Shown here: positions 1 to 5,849 of the stretch, piece after piece
Numbering within the stretch: the first letter of the stretch is position 1
How the letters are laid out: each line of letters starts with the position of its first letter
Source: an uncultured Mollicutes bacterium
Lineage (GTDB): Bacteria; Bacillota_I; Bacilli_A; RFN20; CAG-826
Length of the DNA stretch: 40,677 bases
Assembly (NCBI GenBank): GCA_945935945.1
Contig: CAMESA010000004.1
Location: 1 to 40,677, forward strand
Direction of reading: 5' to 3'
The notes under the pieces: model-generated
Databases searched by the model: none
What the model saw: only the letters and a program-made list of their open reading frames with translations
Told to the model about the DNA's origin: nothing
Translations under genes and position numbers: made by a program

Positions 1-34
1 AATAAAATAATTTGATCATATCCAGCATATAAAC

Positions 35-78
35 AAAAAAAAAAAAAAAAAAAAAGAGTATAACCTAATAGGTTATAC
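35..78 (-). terminator. Strong intrinsic terminator of the leftmost leftward operon
   Basis: An inverted repeat (58-65 with 71-78, loop 66-70) is followed on the minus strand by an uninterrupted run of 21 T (A at 35-55 on the plus strand). It overlaps the stop codon of the 44-residue ORF and closes the leftward operon 1028-73. Confidence 0.85.
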
Positions 79-207
79 CCCTTTACTAGCATAATATAAA
101 GCAACTATAAACATATATGCAATACATACTATTATTTTAAATACTGCTCTTATTATATACCATATACCTAATATAAGCCCCATTATTATACTGGCAGCCC
201 TATTCAT
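73..207 (-). CDS. Small hydrophobic membrane protein (44 aa)
   Basis: The start is the internal ATG at 207, about 9 bases after an AGAAGGG-like ribosome binding site on the minus strand. It overlaps the end of the upstream gene by 8 bases. The peptide (MNRAASIIMGL...) is almost entirely hydrophobic and should span the membrane once or twice. It is the last gene of a three-gene leftward operon and ends inside the terminator hairpin. Function unknown; short length keeps confidence moderate. Confidence 0.5.
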   Translation of the reverse strand: MNRAASIIMGLILGIWYIIRAVFKIIVCIAYMFIVALYYASKGV

Positions 208-865
208 ATTTAATACCCTTCTTAATGATAATGTAAGAGTCAAACGTTTTGCCGTGGCTTCCGTGTACCTCATAGCCACACGCCTTGAAGGCTTTTAAAA
301 AACAACTCATACCGACGCCGCCTTCAAAACATAGACCATAATCACAAACGCCGTAAATAACTGGATCTTTTAATGTGTTAAAATGTTTTAATATAAACGG
401 TTTTATAATATCATCGATAGCACTAGCGACAGCAGTGCTTTCTTTATCATAGCCGCAACCGCTAGCGGATCCGGTATTATGTAGCGTGCCTATATTATCA
501 TATCGTGCCCACGCTTCCACATGCGGATTATAGCCCCACGTTTGAGAGCGTGTCCATTCTACCGTTATTTTAAGATATTTCAACGATCCAGCTTTTTTCA
601 TATCCTGGATTTTTAACAAACAATCTTTTTTCACGATCTGTTTTTTTGCTTCTTCTTTTTCGATCTGTTTTTTCACTAGTTCTCTAAAACGTTTCAAATT
701 GCCTTTTTTCAAATGATCAAATTGAGCAGCTGTTAAACGGTCTTTTTGATACCATTTCAAGGCGTCTACATTATCAACCTTTAACGCTTCTTTTAGTGCA
801 TTAATTTTGTTTTCAATCCTTAATGTTTCTTCATAAATAAATTGATTTTTAAAAGTGTTTTCCAT
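200..865 (-). CDS. Hypothetical protein with helical N-terminus (221 aa)
   Basis: The chosen start is the ATG at 865, which has a clear AGGAGG site about 8 bases upstream; the frame is open further but lacks a better start. Residues 1-100 are highly charged and probably coiled coil (KKQIEKEEAKKQ). The C-terminal half is a compact domain with a Gly/Cys-rich run (SASGCGYDKEST, YGVCDYGLCFEGGVG). I do not recognise the family. It sits between two tiny membrane-protein ORFs in a leftward operon, so a membrane-associated accessory role is possible but unproven. Confidence 0.75.
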   Translation of the reverse strand: MENTFKNQFIYEETLRIENKINALKEALKVDNVDALKWYQKDRLTAAQFDHLKKGNLKRFRELVKKQIEKEEAKKQIVKKDCLLKIQDMKKAGSLKYLKITVEWTRSQTWGYNPHVEAWARYDNIGTLHNTGSASGCGYDKESTAVASAIDDIIKPFILKHFNTLKDPVIYGVCDYGLCFEGGVGMSCFLKAFKACGYEVHGSHGKTFDSYIIIKKGIKYE

Positions 866-884
866 TTTTTTTCCTCCTATTTTT

Positions 885-1028
885 TTAATTAAAACATAAA
901 ACCATAAAGCCAAGCCAAGCAAAAACTAAAACCAAAAAGCAAAACGACAACTGGATCGCATAAAGTAAGCCGCTAGCTGCTTGGTATATCCGCCTATATA
1001 ATGCGGATCGTCTCAATTTTAATAGCAT
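885..1028 (-). CDS. Small membrane protein (47 aa)
   Basis: Starts at an ATG behind a GAGGTGAT ribosome binding site, and its stop lies just before the AGGAGG of the next leftward gene. The N-terminus is basic (MLLKLRRSALYRR) and the C-terminal half is a single hydrophobic helix (FCFLVLVFAWLGFMVLCF), so a one-pass membrane peptide with cytoplasmic basic head is likely. First gene of the leftward operon. Function unknown. Confidence 0.55.
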   Translation of the reverse strand: MLLKLRRSALYRRIYQAASGLLYAIQLSFCFLVLVFAWLGFMVLCFN

Positions 1029-1055
1029 TTTTATCACCTCTTTTTTTACAATATT

Positions 1056-1083
1056 ATTATATCATATTATAGACATAATACAA
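1056..1083 (-). promoter_or_regulatory. Possible promoter for the leftward operon 1028-73
   Basis: On the minus strand a TATAAT -10 (1056-1061) lies 16 bases from a poor TTGTAT -35 (1078-1083). It is divergent from the rightward promoter at 1110-1137. The -10 is perfect but the -35 is weak and the region is AT-rich. Confidence 0.4.
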
Positions 1084-1109
1084 CAAAAAAAGAAAAAAAA
1101 GAAAAAAGA

Positions 1110-1137
1110 TAGACATTTTACGAAAAAATGATATAAT
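1110..1137 (+). promoter_or_regulatory. Sigma-70-type promoter for the 1167-1797 pair
   Basis: TAGACA (1110-1115), a 16-base spacer and TATAAT (1132-1137) lie about 30 bases before the first rightward gene. Confidence 0.7.
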
Positions 1138-1166
1138 ATAGTTAGAAAATAGGAGGAAATAGAAAA

Positions 1167-1511
1167 ATGAAACAATTTACAACAACAGACGGAAAAAAGA
1201 TCGAAAGGCTTTCGAGGTGGATCCAGATCCGCACGGCGTACAATATGCGAAAAAATAACAGTCTTTACGATCTAGGAGATGACGACGGGGAAAACGGCCG
1301 TATATGTGATTATTTCATCTGGCACGGTAAAAAATGGCCGTTGTGTCAATTTATGCTATTTAATACTTTTTATATCACTGACCCTAACCCCGTATTTTAT
1401 GAAAACGGCAAAAAACATGTCATATCTTCATTTGACTGTGAGGACTACAGCAGCCGCCCTTTATTGTTGGAGGTAGACGAGTGGGGAGAAAATGTACGTT
1501 TATATTATTAA
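1167..1511 (+). CDS. Hypothetical protein (114 aa)
   Basis: Starts 30 bases after a good promoter with an AGGAGG site 10 bases upstream. The sequence is rich in aromatic and acidic residues with no recognised domain, signal peptide or membrane segment. It is followed at once by a second small gene with its own AGGAGG, and both end at the terminator at 1784-1815, so they form an independent unit. Its position beside the small terminase and its own promoter fit an early or accessory gene. Function not recognised. Confidence 0.75.
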   Translation: MKQFTTTDGKKIERLSRWIQIRTAYNMRKNNSLYDLGDDDGENGRICDYFIWHGKKWPLCQFMLFNTFYITDPNPVFYENGKKHVISSFDCEDYSSRPLLLEVDEWGENVRLYY

Positions 1512-1530
1512 AATAGGAGGATCAAAAAAA

Positions 1531-1797
1531 ATGTTAAAAAAACTAGTAAAAACAAGAAAATTTGAAAAACAAACTTATAAATTCTATATAAATGAAGGAA
1601 ATTTCAACAATGAATTTTATTATTATGCTACATGCGAAACGCCAGAAAATGACTTTGGTTATAATGATATAATCTTATTAGAAAACGCGGGCTGCTTCAA
1701 TGATGAAAAAATAGCGGTATCGCTGCATAGACATTATGCGCCATGGATCATGAAAAAGATCGAAAAAATTTTAAAAGATATAGAAAAAGCCCTATAA
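1531..1797 (+). CDS. Hypothetical protein (88 aa)
   Basis: The frame is open from 1492, but the ATG at 1531 has a strong AGGAGG about 10 bases upstream and is taken as the start. The product is charged, with Lys-rich ends and a central YYYATCETPENDFG segment; the last 25 residues look helical and basic. Second gene of the short rightward unit; its stop codon lies inside the terminator hairpin. No family recognised. Confidence 0.7.
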   Translation: MLKKLVKTRKFEKQTYKFYINEGNFNNEFYYYATCETPENDFGYNDIILLENAGCFNDEKIAVSLHRHYAPWIMKKIEKILKDIEKAL

Positions 1798-1815
1798 CAT
1801 TTTAGGGCTTTTCTT
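1784..1815 (+). terminator. Intrinsic terminator after the rightward pair
   Basis: AAAAAGCCCTA (1784-1794) pairs with its complement at 1802-1812, which runs into a T-rich tail. The A-run on the left side may let it act for leftward transcripts too. Confidence 0.8.
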
Positions 1816-1922
1816 GTTTATAAAGTTTACTTGTGAAAAAATCGCAAAATTTCACAAGATTAGATTTTTTGTGTGCGATTTTTTGTGTGTATGTGTGTAT
1901 GTGTGTGAAAATCGAAAAGTGC

Positions 1923-2200
1923 CTAAGTTTTCAAGTCTCCCTAAGTTTTCAGCTAAGTTTTCAATTTTCTACAGATCATCATCCCAATGTGTGTATGTGT
2001 CTAAGTTTTCAGGTGTCCCTAAGTTTTCAGTCCCTAAGTTTTCAGTCCCTAAGTTTTCAGCTCCAAGCAAAATATCGTCTAAGTTTTCACTCCCTAAGTT
2101 TTCAGATGTCCCTAAGTTTTCAGTCCCTAAGTTTTCAGCCCCAGAAACGCTCTCTATGGCTAAGTTTTCAGCTCCTAAGTTTTCAGTACCTAAGTCTTCA
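1923..2200 (-). repeat. 14-copy direct repeat, unit TGAAAACTTAG (minus strand)
   Basis: Thirteen exact and one near-exact copies of an 11-mer (plus-strand CTAAGTTTTCA) start at 1923, 1941, 1953, 2001, 2019, 2034, 2049, 2079, 2094, 2112, 2127, 2160, 2175 and 2190. All have the same orientation and all spacings are multiples of three (12-48, often 15). Eleven copies encode Glu-Asn-Leu units in the small-terminase-like protein. Three lie beyond its stop codon but in the same frame. Candidate packaging (pac) or protein-binding array, or simply an expanding coding repeat. Confidence 0.9.
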
Positions 2201-2796
2201 AACTCTGCGTCTACGACCACTCCAGGCGTGCTACGGAGGATTCTCTGCTGCTCACTGATATCGATCACCTGTGTGGACTGGGATTTGTGGACTATTTCTG
2301 TCTTATCGGACATACCATACCAGTTTTTGGCTAAGAAAAAGTATAAAATTGTGTTGATCTTGCCTTCTGTTGTCTTCTGAAGTAGGAATGAATGGAATAA
2401 TTCTTCTGCGTTTTTAATCGAGCTACTGAACGGATTGGTTGAATCATTCTTCCATTTACCCAATGTCGTACTATCCAATCCCAGCCACAACGCAAGTCCA
2501 GGTCTAGTAGGAACCATCTTCTTTTCATCACAATACTTCACAAAGTCAAGAATCAAACTATCGAATATTTCAACACTAGCATAACTAAGAGGTCTACCAA
2601 TCTTCTTTTCAACTTCCATACCATGTTTCATGACATTCATATTATCGATAAGACTTGTGTCTCCATAAGGGAATATTTTATTTTCATCATTCAAACCGTT
2701 GTTTGTTTTCTTTTTTTTAGATACGTTATAGATTCTCTCTTCCATTTTCATATTCTGAGGTTTCAAAGCATCTCTATGATCTGCATAACCTGCCAT
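1969..2796 (-). CDS. terS: Terminase small subunit-like protein with C-terminal ENL repeat tail
   Basis: Residues about 65-170 resemble gp3-type DNA-packaging proteins: a helical domain with a short recognition-like region (TRPGLALWLGLDSTTLGKWK) followed by the typical segment LAKNWYGMSDKTEI. Such proteins bind phage DNA and recruit the large terminase. The last 75 residues are an unusual tail of eleven Glu-Asn-Leu-(Gly-Thr/Ala) units ending in HWDDDL. The repeat continues in frame past the TAG stop (K-I-ENL-A-ENL...). The gene is leftward, the polarity expected if the large terminase and portal follow after contig wrap-around. A replication-initiator role is less likely. The terminase identity rests on motif resemblance only. 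Confidence 0.65.
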   Translation of the reverse strand: MAGYADHRDALKPQNMKMEERIYNVSKKKKTNNGLNDENKIFPYGDTSLIDNMNVMKHGMEVEKKIGRPLSYASVEIFDSLILDFVKYCDEKKMVPTRPGLALWLGLDSTTLGKWKNDSTNPFSSSIKNAEELFHSFLLQKTTEGKINTILYFFLAKNWYGMSDKTEIVHKSQSTQVIDISEQQRILRSTPGVVVDAEFEDLGTENLGAENLAIESVSGAENLGTENLGTSENLGSENLDDILLGAENLGTENLGTENLGTPENLDTYTHWDDDL

Positions 2797-2833
2797 AAGT
2801 CATCAACTCCTTACATCATACATTATAACACAT

Positions 2834-3131
2834 ACTAGACAGGAGAAACACCTTTTAATGTGCTGTCTAGTAGCTGTCTAGTCTGCGGTCTAGTCGAGAA
2901 TCGCTAGATTTTATAAGGGTTTCTGAAATGTTAGTCTTGACTAATAGTACGTATAGACAGGAGACAGCTACTCTTTTATATATAAAATAAAATATACATG
3001 TATAGTACACATATTTAATATTATATTATTATATATTATATCTATCATTAAAGAATAGTAAATAGATGTCTATACGTACTATATTACCAAAAATCTACTT
3101 TATATAAAGCATATTTCGACTAGACAGGAAC
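2834..3131. other. AT-rich intergenic region with iteron-like repeats; candidate origin or control region
   Basis: The 550-base gap 2797-3346 holds no convincing gene. It carries copies of a TAGACAGGA element at 2836-2844, 2953-2961 and 3121-3129. In reverse orientation there is a tandem GCTGTCTAGT pair at 2862-2871 and 2873-2882, plus a degenerate copy near 2886-2895. A tract made almost only of A and T (about 2972-3060) lies between two of them. Such architecture is usual for phage origins or regulator-binding regions. Function is inferred. Confidence 0.5.
2945..3081. repeat. Perfect 15-bp inverted repeat flanking an AT-rich tract
   Basis: TAGTACGTATAGACA (2945-2959) and its exact reverse complement (3067-3081) enclose 107 bases of very AT-rich DNA. 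Each arm contains the TAGACA core of the iteron-like element. Confidence 0.85.
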
Positions 3132-3195
3132 AAGTATCGTTTATAGACTGCACCATTTTGTCGTACTTTGCCGTACTTATATAAGCATAATAAAA

Positions 3196-3217
3196 AGAAC
3201 CAGATCAAACTGGTTCT
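3196..3217. terminator. Terminator-like hairpin
   Basis: AGAACCAG (3196-3203) pairs with CTGGTTCT (3210-3217), flanked by A5 on the left and TCTT on the right. It could act in either direction. Confidence 0.6.
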
Positions 3218-3266
3218 CTTGTCCCTCAAATGAATGGAGTGCTTATGGACGACTAAATTATAAAGT

Positions 3267-3293
3267 AAAAAAGACTCTTTTACAAGTCTTTTT
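3267..3293. terminator. Terminator of the toxin/methyltransferase operon
   Basis: AAAAAGACT (3268-3276) pairs with AGTCTTTTT (3285-3293). The minus-strand product ends in a T run, 50 bases after the stop of the MazF-like gene. Confidence 0.7.
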
Positions 3294-3346
3294 ACTCTCC
3301 CCATGATTGAATATTAATTTTCATCTCCCATCTTCATTCACTCTTT

Positions 3347-3829
3347 CTACAAATTGAAATACTTACGAATAGACTCCAGGATCTCGGATCTTGGTGTCAA
3401 CACCTTGCCAACCGAACGTCTCTGATCGATACGCTGCTTATCGATAGAACGAATATCTGACAAGCTCATTCGACTGGTCGTGATCGAACCTTCGATAACC
3501 GTTTGAATGTCGACCTCATGCTCATCGCAGATCATACCTCGAACCGTATGGATAGGAATTACTACGAACTTCGACTTGCAATCTTTTAGAACATAACACC
3601 AATGCGGTTTCATGATCTCATGAGCATACCCGATGCCTAGATTGACGAATATGACATCGCCTTCCACGATATCACGAATGTTACTAGGAACGATGACTAC
3701 ATCTTTTCCTTTTTCCTGACTCTTTTCAAACTGATATTTAACGGCTTCAATCTGAACCTCGAATGACTTTTTTAGGCTAGCGGCATCGTAACCGATGCTT
3801 TCTAGCTCATTCAATTTTTCTTCTAGCAT
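3347..3829 (-). CDS. MazF/PemK-family toxin-like protein with helical N-terminal extension
   Basis: Residues about 50-150 carry the MazF/PemK pattern: GDVIFVNLGIG, a strand ending in VIPIHT, then SRMSLSDIRSIDKQRI, which matches the 'S-x-x-L-x-x-I-R-x-I-D-K-x-R' block of the family. MazF proteins are ribosome-dependent or -independent mRNA endonucleases. A ~45-residue charged helix precedes the domain and might act as a tether or built-in regulator. The start at 3829 overlaps the methyltransferase stop (TAATG) and has a GGAGGAAG site inside that gene. No obvious antitoxin gene lies next to it; the zinc-ribbon protein two genes upstream is the only small partner. Activity is inferred from family. 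Confidence 0.7.
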   Translation of the reverse strand: MLEEKLNELESIGYDAASLKKSFEVQIEAVKYQFEKSQEKGKDVVIVPSNIRDIVEGDVIFVNLGIGYAHEIMKPHWCYVLKDCKSKFVVIPIHTVRGMICDEHEVDIQTVIEGSITTSRMSLSDIRSIDKQRIDQRRSVGKVLTPRSEILESIRKYFNL

Positions 3830-4593
3830 TATAATTCTTCCTCCCATAATTTTTCACTGATTCTTTGTTCTGCATATTCACATTGTTGCTTTGATAATTC
3901 AAAACCTATGAACTTTCTATTCATTTCTACACAACCGTTTGCGGTCGTTCCAGTACCCATGAATGGATCTAATATAACATCATCCTCTGAGCAAGAATAC
4001 ATCTCTAATAATTTTTTAACAAAATCTGTAGAGAATGTAGCTTTATTCAAACTGTTAGAGCCATCGTTGTTTTTAGCTTCGATGAAATTGTAGATGTTTT
4101 CATAATTAGCCTGACCAGTTTTTCTATAAGATTTTACTTTTTTGTTCATTTTGAAAGTTTTGTTTTCTGATTTTCTACACATAACGAAAACAAATTCACA
4201 AATTCTAGTACATTTGTTTTTGCTCATAGGGTTCGGCATGGCTGTAGATTTTTTCCAAATAAGACAATCAGCAATCATGAAGTTGGTTCTTTCAATGATG
4301 GATGCTATCGTCAACCACAACTGATTAGGGTTTTCTACACCATAAGACATATTGTATAAGATACATCCGTCCTTTTTTAAGACGTTATCGATGTTTTGAA
4401 TGACATCAACGGTAAAATCTATATATTGATCTACAGACATTCCGTCTTGATACATATCATAACCTCTGTCATCTAAGTTGGGTCTGATAATATTGTAAGG
4501 AGGTGACGTTAAAACGATGTCTACGCTATGTTCTCCCATCTTTTTCATCCCTTCGATACAATCCATGTTGTAAATACGATTTGTTTCTAGCAT
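3829..4593 (-). CDS. DNA methyltransferase (N6-adenine/N4-cytosine, class beta)
   Basis: Motif IV TSPPYN (about residue 30) precedes motif I DPFMGTGTT (about residue 212), the order typical of beta-class amino-methyltransferases. The enzyme transfers methyl from S-adenosylmethionine to a base in double-stranded DNA. SPPY is compatible with either N4-cytosine or N6-adenine. No restriction endonuclease is adjacent, so it is probably an orphan protecting phage DNA from host restriction. It overlaps both neighbours by TAATG junctions, so the three leftward genes are translationally coupled. The protein ends in LWEEEL, a tail shared with other proteins in this window. Confidence 0.9.
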   Translation of the reverse strand: MLETNRIYNMDCIEGMKKMGEHSVDIVLTSPPYNIIRPNLDDRGYDMYQDGMSVDQYIDFTVDVIQNIDNVLKKDGCILYNMSYGVENPNQLWLTIASIIERTNFMIADCLIWKKSTAMPNPMSKNKCTRICEFVFVMCRKSENKTFKMNKKVKSYRKTGQANYENIYNFIEAKNNDGSNSLNKATFSTDFVKKLLEMYSCSEDDVILDPFMGTGTTANGCVEMNRKFIGFELSKQQCEYAEQRISEKLWEEEL

Positions 4594-4844
4594 TATTCTT
4601 TAAACTCCTTTCCACAGCATGTACATCTTTGACCAACAACGAAAGTACCTGTGTCATCATGTTCGATGATTGCTTCAAGATCGCTGCCACATTCAGGACA
4701 AACATCATCATCGATCAATGTATCGACTAGATTGTCCATCATGTGATTGATCTCTTTTTCAACTTTTTTGATCTCATTGTTTTCGATCATCTTTTTCAAT
4801 TCACGTAATTTTTCTAATAACTCATAATCTTCATAATATGTCAT
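4593..4844 (-). CDS. Zinc-ribbon protein with coiled-coil N-terminus (83 aa)
   Basis: Start at the ATG at 4844, 8 bases after a GGAGG site; the longer open frame lacks a ribosome binding site. The first 50 residues form a charged amphipathic helix. The C-terminus has CPEC...CTCC, a four-cysteine zinc ribbon. First gene of the leftward operon, directly under the 4874-4902 promoter. It may be a regulator or an adaptor; whether it acts with the downstream toxin is unknown. Confidence 0.75.
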   Translation of the reverse strand: MTYYEDYELLEKLRELKKMIENNEIKKVEKEINHMMDNLVDTLIDDDVCPECGSDLEAIIEHDDTGTFVVGQRCTCCGKEFKE

Positions 4845-4873
4845 TTTTGTTTCCTCCTTTTCTTGACACCCAT

Positions 4874-4902
4874 ATATTACCATACGATATACACAGAGTC
4901 AA
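4874..4902 (-). promoter_or_regulatory. Promoter of the zinc-ribbon/methyltransferase/toxin operon
   Basis: Minus strand: TTGACT (4897-4902), a 17-base spacer and TAATAT (4874-4879), 30 bases before the first gene. Confidence 0.75.
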
Positions 4903-4908
4903 CACTTT

Positions 4909-4928
4909 TGTTCAAAAATGTTCAAAAA
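4909..4928. promoter_or_regulatory. Tandem 10-bp repeat between divergent promoters, possible operator
   Basis: TGTTCAAAAA occurs twice head to tail (4909-4918, 4919-4928), one helical turn apart, between the divergent promoters at 4874-4902 and 4933-4961. It is placed to control both operons. Confidence 0.5.
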
Positions 4929-4932
4929 AATA

Positions 4933-4961
4933 TTGAAAATAGTATCTTTTTGGTGTAATAT
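4933..4961 (+). promoter_or_regulatory. Promoter of the rightward replication operon
   Basis: TTGAAA (4933-4938), a 17-base spacer and TAATAT (4956-4961), about 30 bases before the methyltransferase start. Confidence 0.7.
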
Positions 4962-4991
4962 CTAAAACACAAAGAGAGTGAGGTATATAAA

Positions 4992-5672
4992 ATGAAAACA
5001 GATGTTGTTTATAATCAAGACTGTTTAGAAGGATTGAGATCTTTGCCTGACAAAAGCATAGATTTAGTAGTTACAGATCTACCACATGAGATGACTACTT
5101 CGGATGCAGGTATTTATAAACAGAAAGACAAACAATATGTTAAAGAGTTGAACAGTATAAAAGACGGTTTTGATCAAAAGATATTAGACGAATTATGCAG
5201 GGTTATGAAAAAAATAAATATATATTTGTGGTGTTCTCAAAAACAGATATTACCTTTATTGAAGTATTTTGTTGAAGAAAAGAAATGTAATTATAATATC
5301 ATAACGTGGCATAAAACAAATCCTGTCCCTGCGTGTGGTAATAAATATTTAACCGATACGGAGTATTGTTTGTTTTTTAGAGAAAAAGGGGTAAAAATAT
5401 ATGGTGAATTTAAAACAAAATTTACGTATTATGTAACACCTTTAAACCAGAAAGATAGAAAACTATGGGGCCATCCTACTATTAAACCGATTGATATTAT
5501 GAAGAATCTGATTGTAAATAGTTCACAAGAAAACGATATCGTGTTAGATCCTTTTGTAGGTAGCGGAACAACCGCTGTAGCGTCTCGTGATTTAAAAAGA
5601 AGATATATCGCTTATGAATTAGATCCATCATACTGTGAAATCTGTTTAGAAAGATTACAAGAAAATTTATAG
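4992..5672 (+). CDS. DNA adenine methyltransferase-like protein with atypical motif IV
   Basis: Beta-class DNA methyltransferase layout: YNQDCLEGL, motif IV at about residue 29, GHPTIKP, then motif I DPFVGSGTT at about residue 180 and YELDPSYCE. Motif IV reads TDLPHE instead of the usual DPPY/NPPY/SPPY, so the aromatic residue that stacks on the flipped base is replaced by His. It may have altered activity or be inactive, although all other motifs are kept. The first rightward gene, under its own promoter and behind a GTGAGGT site. Not closely similar to the leftward methyltransferase next door. Confidence 0.85.
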   Translation: MKTDVVYNQDCLEGLRSLPDKSIDLVVTDLPHEMTTSDAGIYKQKDKQYVKELNSIKDGFDQKILDELCRVMKKINIYLWCSQKQILPLLKYFVEEKKCNYNIITWHKTNPVPACGNKYLTDTEYCLFFREKGVKIYGEFKTKFTYYVTPLNQKDRKLWGHPTIKPIDIMKNLIVNSSQENDIVLDPFVGSGTTAVASRDLKRRYIAYELDPSYCEICLERLQENL

Positions 5673-5683
5673 GAGGACGATCT

Positions 5684-5845
5684 ATGATCATTATGACTAT
5701 TAAAGAAGTATGCGATTATTTGAAGATCAAACGTACTTCTTTCTATAATTATAAGGCTATGGGTATGCCAGTACACAAGGTTCCAGGACGAAAGCCGTTC
5801 TGTTACAAAGAAGAGATTGACCAATGGTTGAGTCAGAAAGGGTAG
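5684..5845 (+). CDS. Excisionase/MerR-like helix-turn-helix protein (53 aa)
   Basis: Behind AGGAGG at 5671-5676. The sequence MTIKEVCDYLKIKRTSFYNYKAMG followed by VPGRKPFCYKEEIDQWL (split here for length) is the classic small winged-helix pattern of excisionase-like proteins (helix-turn-helix, wing, closing helix). It binds DNA; a role in replication control or transcription is more likely than excision because no integrase is seen. A second protein of this shape is encoded at 14639-14818. Confidence 0.8.
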   Translation: MIIMTIKEVCDYLKIKRTSFYNYKAMGMPVHKVPGRKPFCYKEEIDQWLSQKG

Positions 5846-5849
5846 GCAT

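Noticed and set aside
1969..1971. TAG recoded as an amino acid in this phage
   Set aside because: Other genes use TAG as a normal stop directly before the next gene (for example 5670-5672 and 5843-5845), and late genes are intact in the standard code. At most local readthrough is possible.
1923..2200. CRISPR array
   Set aside because: Repeat unit is only 11 bases, spacers are 1-37 bases and always multiples of three, and the array is coding; no cas genes are present.
1814..2380. Rightward ORFs rich in Ser-Phe-Gln or Lys-Phe-Ser repeats
   Set aside because: They are the complement of the TerS repeat array and lack ribosome binding sites; repeat arrays leave all frames open.
3095..3304. A 69-residue leftward ORF in the gene-free gap
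   Set aside because: It runs through two terminator hairpins, has no ribosome binding site and no protein-like composition.
5684..5845. An excisionase of a temperate phage
   Set aside because: The fold fits, but no integrase, attachment site or lysogeny repressor is visible in the window, so only a DNA-binding role is claimed.
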